From Burkholderia sp. IMCC1007 (GTDB lineage: Bacteria; Pseudomonadota; Gammaproteobacteria; Burkholderiales; Burkholderiaceae), in the NCBI RefSeq assembly GCF_027257875.1, contig NZ_JAPVQY010000001.1, positions 372,001-436,000 on the forward strand: DNA of 64,000 nucleotides. Direction: 5' to 3'. This document shows, piece by piece, positions 55,501-62,376 of this stretch (position 1 is the first letter of the stretch; the number at the start of each line of letters is the position of its first letter). Under the pieces are notes generated by a model. That model was not told the origin of the DNA and did no database searches. It was given only the letters and a program-made list of their open reading frames with translations. The translations under genes and the position numbers were made by a program.

Positions 55501-55607
55501 ACGCCTTTAGAATTCCCGGCTGCATGCGGCGAAGTACCGTTTTCCTGAACGACCATCATCGCGCCGCGCGCGCGATTGAACACAACCCGATAGCATTTCT
55601 TGTTCAT
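46530..55607 (-). CDS. bcpA: Contact-dependent inhibition exoprotein BcpA (CdiA family)
   Basis: 3025 residues. An extended signal peptide region (MNKKCYRVVFNRARG, residues 1-15, and a hydrophobic core to about 66) is followed by the TPS secretion domain (about 70-310) and a first block of filamentous-haemagglutinin repeats to about 1290. A distinct region with two Cys and many Tyr (about 1300-1430) and a segment with LYSIHDAPGQPYLIVTDPR and SSDYMLGQLNL (about 1630-1790) follow, then second FHA repeats. A glycine-rich pretoxin part ends at NVNLYN (2834-2839), the Burkholderia version of the toxin boundary. The last 186 residues are the delivered toxin. It is secreted by BcpB and kills or arrests contacting cells lacking BcpI. 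Confidence 0.93.
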   Translation of the reverse strand: MNKKCYRVVFNRARGAMMVVQENGTSPHAAGNSKGVSTPSRLRIVWQPIAMAAALLFGVPLFSFAQIAPTPGTSTHVIQTQNGIPQVNIAAPSGVGVSVNTYNQFDVQKPGAILNNSSTIVNTQQAGMINGNPNFGAGQSARIIVNQVNSNAPSQLRGYVEVAGNRAEVILSNSAGIQVDGGGFINTSRAVLTTGTPYYGADGSLGGFNVSRGLISVSGAGLNASNIDQVDLISRAVQANAAIYAKNLNVVAGANQVNHDTLAATPIAGDGAASAIAIDVSQLGGMYANRVFLVSNENGVGVANAGTIAAQAGDLTLQSNGQLVLTGKTTASGNLTATANSVQNSGTTYAQQSANVSAASTLSNSGTLAAQQNTTVSAGSINSTGTLGAGVNNDGSVGKSGDLNLSSTGQLTATGQNVAGGNASISGAAVSLAGSQTAADGNVSLNASAGDLNLSNAITSAQGALNVNAAGALINDRGTLSSQGNATLTAGSISNQSGKISAQGPLNVQSNGAIANQGGTLVSESSMQVRGGAIANNQGTIQSAAGMNISGRSLDNSAGRVTSLNSDGLSIATTGQLTNAAGTTALGAQGGAIGGNGGVAIQSGSVVNHGTVSAQTNLNVGTQSLDNGSGTLSAAQNAVINAGAQLTNGSGSITAGRSATVNAATLSNDAGSVQAAQLSLAATNLSNHGGTITQTGTGAMNVAVSNTLDNSSNGVIQTNNTDLNLTPATLINDHGKITHAGSGALSISTGALSNQGGTIATNGALSLKAAAVSNSAGTLAAQRQAALDVQSLDNHAGGYVGADSITLKAQGAVDNRAGTLEANNGVSVTADSLANDGGSLKNVGTSALLVTTTNALTNTAGGTIGGNGDVSVSAGSVDNSGGSVLAGQALSVQSNGAIANAAGLVQANGNLSLRAQGAINNNAGQIEANGTNSTLALSGSNVDNSDGRIANIGSGATTIDGGASITNTNASGKAGAGTIGGNGDVTLTAQTLTNAQGGQTLSGHDLTLSVANNVSNASGVLSAANNLKLSAANAALSNQAGSIRANGALSLNTASIDNTSGKIGNDAGSGGSISIQTGTFANQNGVIGSDQDLTLTASALNGDGSIVAGRNGTVTLGSDYTQTTANKLHANGDLTFSTSGKLTNEGVLDANGALTVNAANVENQAGADLNSSTTTINVNGGTIDNAGRIEGDTVATNSATLNNTATIIGREITANASTIANTGAAAVIAAAERVNLYASNQLSNTGGANVFSVGDINIAANGQRDANGFLANRTQNVLNDQSTIEAQGSIELAAGTFTNTRPAPVVTTETTSTTSKHETKRQKYIVCATMNADPNGGCSQAMWVNGYKTPLTSTYSPSQVVSETSGPNATDKVLVVNVNGKQQTIYYNTLTTNADGTVTVNYWDAYDPHVNYVPDTEYTTRSDGHNGYQRVEIWRDTTTTVQQDKIASQAQQAQLVAGNNIVMNNVGTINNEYSSIAAGGSIKIGDSDVSGSAGSGSYGGTVVNNVARTLYQYQTDNIVSMYAWNEDTTQDRGTIVQPSKVYTPVAIGGTGGTIIANQSVIIDAKDVNNQNVAAQNSSTGATGGTLGNNSANEGVSGGKLTPIGAAGGSSTPVGAQQSVANASGALPITLPTSGLYSIHDAPGQPYLIVTDPRLTSYTNFISSDYMLGQLNLNPASIEKRLGDGMYEQQMVRNQITQLTGRTFLPGYASAEDEYRALMTNGANYAKEFGLVPGMALTAAQMNALTSDIVWLVDQTVTLPNGSTTHVLAPVVYMAQTHANDLQPTGALIAADDVEIHATGSATNSGVIKGGTKTVLTATDILNRGGTISSSGKNGTTVVSASNDLVNASGMITGNRVAVSAGRDIVNTTLVDTVGATGTSGASKVSTSLVGQQGTIAATGDLSVEAARDLSIHGANLSAAGDALVTAGRDINVDTVQSTTNQSMYLNDQHHWEESTTKNVTSGITAGGSLGMQSGNDMTLKGATVSAGKDLSALAGGNLTATTGSDTARLDNVAADSKTRKEVDHNYDEHAVGTQFTAGGNAALAAASTDASKGNVTLTGSSLTAGMTNGVENGTGAANIGATGNVTINEAREEHDKYQSVQVQRGSFVSSTKTDSMQNTQANVGVGSTVSGNTVNIQSGHDLTIQGSTVVGTNDVSLAAVNNVNITTSKDTVSQDSYYHETHSGIGASGLSVSIGTQKKADTDHASSVTNNASTVGSLNGDLTIKAGDTLHVTGSHLIARKNLTGVASNVVIDSATDTSNRTHSETTSSSGVTLGLSGSIGDAINGAYQQAQAAKSGSGDGRATALHAIAAAGNAAMGVAGLTGGALAGGGTPSIGVQVSVGSSHSRLDTSESQTTQRGSSVSAGGTTSLIATGNGAPGSGNITVAGSNVSGNDVLLAAKNQIDVQNTTNTDSTRSSNSSSSASVGVSIGTNGIGVSAAMSRAHGDGNSDAVMQNNSHVTGANSVTLVSGGDTNVIGSTVSGRTVTADVGGNLNLRSVQDTTVSSAHQSSAGGGISVSTMGGSASFSSSHGNANGNYAAVNEQAGIQAGEGGFNVNVKGNTDLTGAAIASTADPSKNTLTTGTLTYRDIENHSTYNADSSGFSAGAGVGVTGKSIGPGSVSGAGGVTPMISQSDSDSENATTRSGVSVGTINITNPAGQTQDVANLSRDTSNLNGTVSKTPDVQNLLDKQADTMNAAQAAGQVVAQGIGAYADMKQKEAQHAADAAKLAGDTTAQAAYQAEADSWDEGGTNRLYLHIAGGALMGGLGGGGVGHAAQGATGAGLAALLADQTKQAANAVAVATDSTVAGKVSGNLLIGALGGLVGGTAGAATASNVNLYNQWNHTDTDTLEEASGQGTVRKKTTALDLVLQSIANGLNAVIGVGGGKPPTASPGLVLAGEAGAGAGGQLIKPGVAGYGPDTATLAKNGQPSGANDSNTPMLGADGTQFPSKTIWKGDGKERIDVENPNPGQRPGQIHYQDDQGNKYLYDPNTNSFPGAPNSVNKLLNNSSFYSAIQKGLSKYLGGK
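46533..47090 (-). other. Toxin module (BcpA C-terminal 186 residues)
   Basis: Follows NVNLYN. The first about 75 residues (helical, then a Gly/Ala-rich part) would be the entry domain. The final about 110 residues contain IWKGDGKERIDVENPNPGQR, QIHYQDDQGNKYLYDPNTN and a C-terminal helix (SAIQKGLSKYLGG). I remember this arrangement from polymorphic toxins with an RNase (BECR-like) fold but cannot name the family with certainty. Candidate catalytic residues are H137, R121, D123 and K145 counted from the boundary. Confidence 0.55.
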
Positions 55608-56143
55608 TCCTTATTGACGCGCACTGCGTCCCCGCTTGCGATCTTATTTTAATTCAGCGTCGATAGGACCGAACGTAATTCGCCGTCTGGTCTTGAACGC
55701 GCTTGCAACGGATAGTCAGGGCGACAACGCCTCTCACGCATGTCGCGATTGCGAGACAGCGCTCGCAATTGGCCTCCTCATATCCACCGCACGATCCTAG
55801 CAGAAGCGATCACCGCGCATTGTAAGAAATGAGTAATGCGACACGCGGCGCATTGGCCTTCGTTGCTCTAGTACCGGGAGATTTTGAAAAATGCTGAAGA
55901 ATTAATATTTTTATAATGTTTTCAGAGTGTTAATTCTGAGGCGGGATGCGACTTTATTGGGATAGGCGCGACGTAATTCTAGACACTGGGCCAACCAACC
56001 GATTGTGGCCGGATGCCCGTGATATGGTGAGTCGAACCATTGCGAGATAAGCGGCGATAGTGTCGCGAAATTCGCTTGTCGGAAATATATAAATCAAGAT
56101 GGGAAAAATATGCGCTCTCGAGCGCCGCAACCGGCTCCGCGCA
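55608..56143. promoter_or_regulatory. Upstream region of the CDI operon
   Basis: About 535 bases without a gene, with a distinctly AT-rich part (55860-55940). AGAATTAA (55898-55905) and TTAATTCT (55930-55937) form an inverted repeat. This is the only sizeable gap before the eight-gene unit and must hold its promoter; no single -10/-35 pair stands out. The Shine-Dalgarno-like AAGGA directly abuts the bcpA ATG with no spacing. Confidence 0.5.
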
Positions 56144-57172
56144 TCACTTCGACAACGTCGCCCGCACCGTATATTCGCCTTCGAGCGCGGCGCCGTGATC
56201 CGGTCGCACGAAATACCGCGCCGCGTCGAGATCGGCCGGCAGCGGCTCGACCGGATAGCCGTGCTTCTCCCACGCATCGAGCCCGCCCTTCAGCGCCTTG
56301 ATGTTGTGGATCATCTTCTTGCGCTGCATCTTGGCGATCAGGCGCTTCGCGGTCGCCTCGTTGGGGCACACGCAGTACACGACGATCGGCCGCTTCAGCA
56401 CCTCGGGGTCCAGCAGGTCCGGCGAATCGAGATCGACCGGCACCGCGCCGGCAATCCGGTACGGCTCGCGCTCGCGAATCGCCTTCGGACGCGCGTCGAA
56501 GATCAGCGGCGGCTCGTCGGAGGTCATCATCTCGACGAGCTGCGGCGGCGAGATCCGCAGCTGTGCCAGATAACGGCGGAATTGCAGGCGGCGCACCCAG
56601 CGGTACAGCAGGAACGTGATGAAGATCGCGAGGAATGCGTCGAGGATCGTGCCGCCGCTCGCGCGCACCCACAGCACGAACTGCACGATCTGGTCGTGCA
56701 CGGCCGCGCCGCCGACGAGCCACACCGTGGCCCACAACGCCGCACCGGCCAGATCCCAGAACAGGAATACGCCGACGCCGATCGCGGTCGTGCCGAGCAG
56801 CGGCGCCGACACGAGCCCGAGGCCCGGCAGAAATTTGGACAGGACGAGCAGCGGTGCACCGTATCTTTCGAATACGTTACGCGCGAAGCGCAACGTCGTG
56901 TCGAGCGACAGCGAAAAACGCACGAGCCCGTTCAGCAGACGCCGGCCGCGCGTGCGGCCCATGAAGAACCACACCGAATCGGCGAGCATCGTCGCGCCGA
57001 TCGCCGCCGCGAACATGCTCGTCCAGGACGCCTGCCCCATCGCCGCCATCGTGCCGCCCAGAATCAGCATCGGCACGGCCGGCACCGGCACGCCGAGCTG
57101 CGTGATCAGCACGCTCGCGAACACGGCCCACGGGCCGAGCGACGAGGGAATCGCGATGGGAAAGTGCCACAC
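56144..57172 (-). CDS. DedA-family membrane protein fused to rhodanese domain
   Basis: 342 residues. The N-terminal about 210 residues are a DedA/VTT membrane domain (ITQLGVPVPAVPMLILGG, GDS-like ADSVWFFMGRTRGRR, FLPGLGLVSAPLLG). The C-terminal about 110 residues are a rhodanese domain (PPLIFDARPKAIREREPYRIAGAVPVDLDS, then IVVYCVCPNEATAKRLIAKM) with Cys at the active-site loop. DedA proteins translocate polyprenyl phosphates or phospholipids across the inner membrane. The fused rhodanese suggests sulfur or redox linkage. Its proximity to a polyprenyl-phosphate-using CDI module may be accidental. Confidence 0.88.
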   Translation of the reverse strand: MWHFPIAIPSSLGPWAVFASVLITQLGVPVPAVPMLILGGTMAAMGQASWTSMFAAAIGATMLADSVWFFMGRTRGRRLLNGLVRFSLSLDTTLRFARNVFERYGAPLLVLSKFLPGLGLVSAPLLGTTAIGVGVFLFWDLAGAALWATVWLVGGAAVHDQIVQFVLWVRASGGTILDAFLAIFITFLLYRWVRRLQFRRYLAQLRISPPQLVEMMTSDEPPLIFDARPKAIREREPYRIAGAVPVDLDSPDLLDPEVLKRPIVVYCVCPNEATAKRLIAKMQRKKMIHNIKALKGGLDAWEKHGYPVEPLPADLDAARYFVRPDHGAALEGEYTVRATLSK

Positions 57173-57343
57173 GGCGGCGCTCCTGGAAGACTTGCGAACC
57201 GTGCGGCTGGGGCGGCCGCCGATACGGCTGGCAGCGGTCGCCGCGGCACGCCCGCAGCCAACCCTGCATCACGGGCATTCTAAACGGGTTTGACCAATGC
57301 CGCGCGGAATGGCCGCGGCCGAGCGCGGCCGCAAGTGGGCGGT

Positions 57344-57483
57344 GGTTGCCGCTCGCCGCTCGCCGCTCGCCGGGTGGCGGGTGGCAAATCGCCGGTCGCC
57401 GGTCGCACGTCGTAGCTCTCAGCTCTCAGCTCTCAGCTCTCAGGTCGCAGGACGCAGATCGCAGATCGCAGATCGCAGATCGC
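57344..57483. repeat. Array of 19-20 in-phase heptamers
   Basis: From 57351 to 57483 the sequence divides exactly into 19 consecutive 7-base units: GCTCGCC x3, GGGTGGC x2, AAATCGC, CGGTCGC x2, ACGTCGT, AGCTCTC x4, AGGTCGC, AGGACGC, AGATCGC x4; GGTTGCC at 57344 is in phase too. Most units end in TCGC or a close variant. It lies between the DUF985 gene and the DedA gene, in otherwise unremarkable intergenic sequence (57173-57503). Confidence 0.9.
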
Positions 57484-57503
57484 CACGATCATCGCCGGCG
57501 TAC

Positions 57504-58010
57504 TTACGCGTCGGGACGCTGCGCGAGCCGCGCGACATATTCGGCGTACTCGGGGAAGGCGGCGCTCAGTGCTGCCGCATCCGCAAGCTCGAATTCCGCG
57601 AACTCGAAGCCCGGCGCCACCGTGCATCCGACGAGCGCGACGTGCTGCGGCGACGCGCAGCGCGCGCCGAACCAGCGTCCGGCCGGCACGACCGCCTGGA
57701 ACACGGTGCCCGGATGTGTGAGCGGATTGCCGAGCCGGTGGATCGTCAGCCCGTCCTGTTCGTCGAGCACCCACACTTCGAGCGGATCGCCCGCGTAGAA
57801 ATGCCAGACCTCGTCGGAACGGATCCGGTGCCACGACGAATACGCGCCGTCGCACAACAGGTAGTAGATCGCGGTGGACGCGGCGCGCGGCGCACCGTCG
57901 GCCGGGCGTAGGACCGACCCGGTCGCGCGGTAGGTTTCCCTGAAATAGCCGCCTTCCGGATGCGGCTGCAGTTGGAACTGGTGAATCAGGTCGGCGGCGG
58001 AAATCGGCAT
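57504..58010 (-). CDS. DUF985 cupin protein
   Basis: 168 residues from ATG 58010. Cupin-fold protein of the DUF985 family: LQPHPEGGYFRETYR at the N-terminus, AIYYLLCDGAYSSWHRIRSDEVWHFYAGDPLEV in the core and FEFAEFELAD near the end. Family members resemble germin-like proteins and bind small ligands or metals; no pathway is indicated by the neighbours. No good ribosome site was seen. Confidence 0.85.
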   Translation of the reverse strand: MPISAADLIHQFQLQPHPEGGYFRETYRATGSVLRPADGAPRAASTAIYYLLCDGAYSSWHRIRSDEVWHFYAGDPLEVWVLDEQDGLTIHRLGNPLTHPGTVFQAVVPAGRWFGARCASPQHVALVGCTVAPGFEFAEFELADAAALSAAFPEYAEYVARLAQRPDA

Positions 58011-58347
58011 GGCGGATGATATGGAGGAAGTATGGAACCGGTATGCGACTCGCGGGCCGATCGACGATGCGAGGCCGTGAGTGGCGTACCGCTGCGCCGG
58101 TCGCCGCGGCCATGCACGCGGCGACCGGATCGCACGCGCAACGCAGCGCACGATGATGGAAGCGAACCCGGGTCGATGCTGCCAGAAGGATGGGGCGCGA
58201 CGCAACCGGCCGTGCCGCGAGGCGGCTATGCCGACGCGCGCGTACGCGCTGCGACGCTCAGCGCGCGCAACACGCGATTACGCGATCACGCGCGTTACCG
58301 CAACCTGCTCACGACAGCCCTGCCCGCCGCCGCCCGCCCGTCCACCG
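58011..58347. other. Intergenic region
   Basis: About 336 bases between two minus-strand genes. No gene or signal recognised. Confidence 0.4.
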
Positions 58348-58818
58348 TCACGCAGTCGCCGCTGCCGCCGCCTCGTTGTGCCGCACCAGCAGCACGGGCC
58401 GATCGGCCGCGCGCAGCATCGATTCCGCGACGCTGCCGAGCAGCAGCCGGCGCAGGCCGTGGCGCCCGCTCGTTCCCATCACGATCAGATCGGCGCCGGC
58501 TTCCGCAGCCGTGCGCATCAGCACCGCGGCAACGTCTTCGCCGTACGCGTCGAGCGCGCGCACGGTGCCCGTCACATGCTGCTGCGCGAGCGCGGCTTTC
58601 GCTTCGTCGAGCACCGCCGTCGCCGCATCGGACGCGACCGCATCGCCGTCGCGCGCGGCCGCAAAGCCCGCGTCGACGTCGACGAGCTGCGGCCGGTGCT
58701 CGACGACATACGCGCACGTCACTTCGCCGCCGGATGCCGCCGCGATCCGGATCGCCTCGTTCAGCGCGAGACGCGCACTCGGGCTACCGTCGAGCCCGAC
58801 GAAAATCCGCTTGTACAT
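58348..58818 (-). CDS. Universal stress protein, single domain
   Basis: 156 residues from ATG 58818, with GGAGGG about 7 bases upstream. Typical Usp fold: KRIFVGLDGSPSARLALNEAIRIA at the start and DLIVMGTSGRHGLRRLLLGSVAESMLRAADRPVLLVR at the end, with the full ATP-binding G-x-S-G-R-x-G-(9)-G-S pattern. General stress protein, likely ATP-binding. Confidence 0.92.
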   Translation of the reverse strand: MYKRIFVGLDGSPSARLALNEAIRIAAASGGEVTCAYVVEHRPQLVDVDAGFAAARDGDAVASDAATAVLDEAKAALAQQHVTGTVRALDAYGEDVAAVLMRTAAEAGADLIVMGTSGRHGLRRLLLGSVAESMLRAADRPVLLVRHNEAAAAATA

Positions 58819-59134
58819 GGTCCGCCCTCCGACCGGGCCTGCGTCGCGCTTTGCGCCACGACGGCCCGTCACCGCGAACCGGCCCGATGCCGGCTCGCCT
58901 GCCGAACAGTCTGCCCCACGTGCCGACGCGCCGGTTGATGCGCGTCAAGCGCGGCCGGTACGCGCGCTGCAACGGCCGGTCATGGTCTTTTTACTGACCC
59001 CTATTACAAAAAGCATATAAAACGCGCACAATTTCATCTCGAAAATAGACGCGCACGTGGCCGGTGCGAATTTTTTCCGGTTTTGCCGCGCCGCCTGCGT
59101 GCCGCAGGCGCCCCGACCACCAGAATGGCCATCG
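58819..59134. other. Divergent promoter region of UspA and sensor kinase
   Basis: 315 bases. It includes a short AT-rich part (58980-59050: TTTTTACTGACC and ATATAAAACGCG) that probably holds the kinase promoter. No defined site was assigned. Confidence 0.4.
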
Positions 59135-61234
59135 ATGACCGCCAGTGGAACCCTGCCGCGTGATGCCCGAGAGCCCACGCGCCTCAAGACCATGTTACGC
59201 CAGCCGCTCCCGGCTGGCGTCGTCACGCTGTGCGTCGGCGCCGCGCTGTCGCTCGGCGTTGCGCTGCTCGTTCGCGAGCAGTGGCAAGGGGCCGTCCATA
59301 CGCGCTTCGAACGCCGCACGGCGCGCGTGACGGCGATGCTGCGCCACGAACTGCAGTCCGGCGTGGCCGTGCTCGAGAGCGCGCGCGGCGCGTTCGGTCT
59401 CGCGCCGCAAATGACGCCCGAACAATGGCGCCGCTATGCCGACACGCTCGATCTCGACAGCGGCTATTCGCCGGTCCGGCAGATCGGCTATGCGCCGCTG
59501 TCGCCAGCCGCGCGTAGCGCCCTCGCCGGCAAGGCGCCGATGCCGGCCGGCCCGCTGGCCGTCGCCACGCTCAGCGCCCCGACGTCGAGCTCGGTCGTCG
59601 TCCGCTTCGGCGCGTCGGACGCCGCGCCGCTCGCGCGGACGCTGCGCACGGGCGACGTCGCGCTCGGCATCCACGCCGCCGACGACACGTCGCGCGACAC
59701 GCGCACCCTCACGCTGTTCCTGCCCGCGGCGGCCTCGCCGCGCGCGGCCGCCGCGTCGTCCAGTCCGCACGGGCGCGGCATCGACGGTGTGCTGTTCGCG
59801 GAAGTCAGTCCGAATCGCCTGATCGAGCGCGCGCTCGACGCGGAGCGCGGGCTCGATCTGCGGATGAGCGCCGGCAACGATCCGCTCCCGATCGCGAGCG
59901 CCGAGACGACGACCGACGAGGCATCGATGTCGCCGGATCTGATGCGGCGGTCCCACCAGCTGAATTTCGGCGGCACCGTGCTGACGCTCACCTACTCGGC
60001 CGACGGCCGCCCGAGCGCGACCGGCGCGCAGCGCGCGGCAGGCACGGTGCTCGCGGCGGGACTGATCGCATCGTTCGTGTTCGCGGCGCTCGTCCATGCG
60101 CTGCTGCGTGGCCGTGCCGACGCCGGTGCCAGCAGCCGCGGCATCCTCAACGAAGCGCGGATGATGGGCATCATCCGTTCGTCGATGGAGGCGATCATCA
60201 CGATCGACGAGAAGCAGACGGTCGTGATCTTCAATCCGATGGCCGAGCAGGTGTTCGGCGTGTCGGCAATGGAAGCGATCGGCGCGCCGCTGTCGCGCTT
60301 CATCCCCGAGCGGTTCCGCGCGGCACACGCGAAGCACGTCGACCAGTTCGGCGTGACGGGCGTGTCCGAGCGGCAGATGGGCCGTCAGCGCGTGCTGTTC
60401 GGGCTGCGCAGCAACGGCGAGGAATTCCCGATCGAGGCGTCGATCTCGCAGATCCGCGATGCGTCGGGCAAGCTCTACACGGTCATGCTGCGCGACATCA
60501 CCGAGCGACAGCGCGCCGAGAATGCGCTGAAGCAGTCGCGCGAGGAACTGCGCGAACTGTCCGCGAACCTGCAGAACGTGCGCGAAGAGGAAAAGACCCG
60601 TATCGCGCGCGAGCTGCACGACGACCTCGGCCAGCAACTCACCGCGCTGAAGATGGACTTGTCCGTCGTCGAACAGCAACTGCGCGCGCCCGCTCGCGCG
60701 CAGCCCGACGACGGCATGCTGTCGCACCTGCAGGGCATGCGCCGGCTGATCGACGCGACGGTCGCATCGGTGCGGCGCATCGCGGCCGACCTGCGGCCCG
60801 TGATGCTCGACGATCTCGGCCTCGTGCCCGCAATCGAGTGGCTTGCGAACGACTTCACGAACCGCTACGGCATCGATGTCGAACGTCACATCGAAACCGG
60901 CGGCCTGACGTTCACCAGCGCAGGCGCGACCACGCTGTTCCGCATCGTCCAGGAAGCGCTGACGAACGTCGCGCGCCATGCCGACGCGACGCGCGTCGCG
61001 CTGCGGCTCGACGTCGAGGACGGCTTCTGCGTGCTGCGCGTCGCGGACAACGGCCGCGGCGCGGCGCCGGGCGGGCAGGCCCACGAGGACAAATCGTTCG
61101 GCCTCATCGGCATTCGCGAACGCGCGCACATGCTCGGAGGCACCGTGACGATCGACACCGCGCTCGCGCGCGGCTTCTCGATCACCGTCGCGTTTCCGCT
61201 CAGCACCGTTCAACAGGAAACTACCCTCACATGA
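59135..61234 (+). CDS. CHASE-PAS sensor histidine kinase (NarL/UhpB type)
   Basis: About 699 residues; ATG 59135, ATG 59192 or an upstream GTG 59057 are all possible, none with a clear ribosome site. Two membrane helices bound a periplasmic CHASE-like domain (LESARGAFGLAPQMTPEQWRRYADTLDL and YSPVRQIGYAP). A PAS domain (RSSMEAIITIDEKQTVVIFNPMAEQVFGV) and a HisKA_3 dimerisation domain with the phospho-acceptor His in ARELHDDLGQQLTALKMDL follow. The ATPase has NVARHADATRV and GLIGIRERAHMLGG. Its stop overlaps the response regulator start, so it is its cognate kinase. Confidence 0.92.
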   Translation: MTASGTLPRDAREPTRLKTMLRQPLPAGVVTLCVGAALSLGVALLVREQWQGAVHTRFERRTARVTAMLRHELQSGVAVLESARGAFGLAPQMTPEQWRRYADTLDLDSGYSPVRQIGYAPLSPAARSALAGKAPMPAGPLAVATLSAPTSSSVVVRFGASDAAPLARTLRTGDVALGIHAADDTSRDTRTLTLFLPAAASPRAAAASSSPHGRGIDGVLFAEVSPNRLIERALDAERGLDLRMSAGNDPLPIASAETTTDEASMSPDLMRRSHQLNFGGTVLTLTYSADGRPSATGAQRAAGTVLAAGLIASFVFAALVHALLRGRADAGASSRGILNEARMMGIIRSSMEAIITIDEKQTVVIFNPMAEQVFGVSAMEAIGAPLSRFIPERFRAAHAKHVDQFGVTGVSERQMGRQRVLFGLRSNGEEFPIEASISQIRDASGKLYTVMLRDITERQRAENALKQSREELRELSANLQNVREEEKTRIARELHDDLGQQLTALKMDLSVVEQQLRAPARAQPDDGMLSHLQGMRRLIDATVASVRRIAADLRPVMLDDLGLVPAIEWLANDFTNRYGIDVERHIETGGLTFTSAGATTLFRIVQEALTNVARHADATRVALRLDVEDGFCVLRVADNGRGAAPGGQAHEDKSFGLIGIRERAHMLGGTVTIDTALARGFSITVAFPLSTVQQETTLT

Positions 61235-61878
61235 TCAAGGTGCTCATCGCCGACGACCATACGCTCGTGCGAGACGGTCTGCGGCACATCCTCCAGAACG
61301 CCACGGGATTCGAGGTGGCCGGCGAAGCGTGCGACGGCCCGTCGACGATCGCGCTCGTCCGCTCGACGCCCGCGCAGGTGCTCGTGCTCGATCTGTCGAT
61401 GCCGGGTCGCAACGGCGTCGAACTGATCAAGCAGATCAAGGACGAGAAGCCCGCGCTGCGGGTGCTCGTGCTGACCATGCACGCGGAGCAGCAGTACGCG
61501 GTGCGCGCGTTCCGCGCGGGTGCGTCGGGCTACCTGACGAAGGAAAGCGCGAGCGCGGAGCTGGTCGGCGCAGTCACGAAGGTTGCGTCGGGCGGCGTCT
61601 ACGTGAGCCTCGCGATGGCCGAACAGTTCGCGCAGAGCCTGAACGAGCCGGCCGAAACGCTGCCGCATCAACGGCTGTCGGATCGCGAGTTCGACGTGTT
61701 CCGGCGCATCGCCGCCGGCCAGACGCTGACCGAGATCGCGCAGGCGCTGTGCGTGAGCGCGAAGACGGTCAGCACCTACAAGACGCGGATCCTGGAAAAG
61801 ATGCAGATGCCGCACGAAGCGGCGCTGGTCCGCTACGCGATGCGGCACAAGCTGCTCGATGAAACGGACGACGTGTAA
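61231..61878 (+). CDS. NarL/FixJ-type response regulator
   Basis: 215 residues; ATG 61231 overlaps the kinase stop (ATGA). The receiver domain has the acidic pair in IADDH, phospho-acceptor D54 in VLVLDLSMPG, T in VLTMH and K in YLTKES. The C-terminal LuxR/NarL helix-turn-helix is LSDREFDVFRRIAAGQTLTEIAQALCVSAKTVSTYKTRILEKM. Target genes are not evident. A stutter of near-identical 12-base segments (GACGACGTGTAAC) just follows the stop. Confidence 0.93.
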   Translation: MIKVLIADDHTLVRDGLRHILQNATGFEVAGEACDGPSTIALVRSTPAQVLVLDLSMPGRNGVELIKQIKDEKPALRVLVLTMHAEQQYAVRAFRAGASGYLTKESASAELVGAVTKVASGGVYVSLAMAEQFAQSLNEPAETLPHQRLSDREFDVFRRIAAGQTLTEIAQALCVSAKTVSTYKTRILEKMQMPHEAALVRYAMRHKLLDETDDV

Positions 61879-61971
61879 CGGACGACGTGTAACGGCGACG
61901 TGTAGCGGACGAAGTCGGCACCGCTGCGGCGGCCGCGCGGTATGCGTGTGGATGAACGAAGCGCCCTTCCG

Positions 61972-62376
61972 TTACCTGGCAGGCACCGGGCACGCGAGAT
62001 CGCCTTCCTCGCACGCCAGATAACCCTTCAGCGTCTCGGTGCGCGTCTTCGTCAGATCGTCGAGGCAGGTCGACATGACCATCGGATACACGCTGCCGCC
62101 CTCGGCCTTCGCACTGGAGAAGTTGCATTCGGCGTCGCGGTACGCGATCCACGCGCGCTGCGCGTTCACGAGCTTCTCGGCGAGCGGCCGGACGTCGCGC
62201 AGCCGAGCGGTGACGGCCTGGTACGTGCGGTTCAGGTCCGCATCGGATTTCTTGTAGGCACGATCGGCACACGCGGTCATCGCCGCCTGATCCGTCGCGT
62301 CCGCGCAATTCGCCTGCGCATGGGCGAGGTTCGCCGTCAGCGCCAGCGAGCACAGCAGGCCGGTCAACACACGCAT
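61972..62376 (-). CDS. LprI-like DUF1311 secreted protein
   Basis: 134 residues from ATG 62376 with AGGAG 6 bases upstream. Signal peptide of about 20 residues (MRVLTGLLCSLALTANLAHA), then the DUF1311 pattern NCADATDQAAMTACADRAYKKSDADLNRTYQAV and RAWIAYRDAECNFSS with four conserved cysteines. LprI of Mycobacterium inhibits lysozyme; the role in Burkholderia is not known. Periplasmic. Confidence 0.88.
   Translation of the reverse strand: MRVLTGLLCSLALTANLAHAQANCADATDQAAMTACADRAYKKSDADLNRTYQAVTARLRDVRPLAEKLVNAQRAWIAYRDAECNFSSAKAEGGSVYPMVMSTCLDDLTKTRTETLKGYLACEEGDLACPVPAR

Noticed and set aside
46530..55607. FHA repeat units as a possible tandem-repeat or CRISPR-like array
   Set aside because: Periodicity is at protein level (beta-helix repeats) with divergent DNA; there are no identical direct repeats with unique spacers.
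57433..58113. Arg-rich minus-strand frame covering the heptamer array and DUF985 gene
   Set aside because: Shadow frame of the cupin gene extended through repeat DNA.
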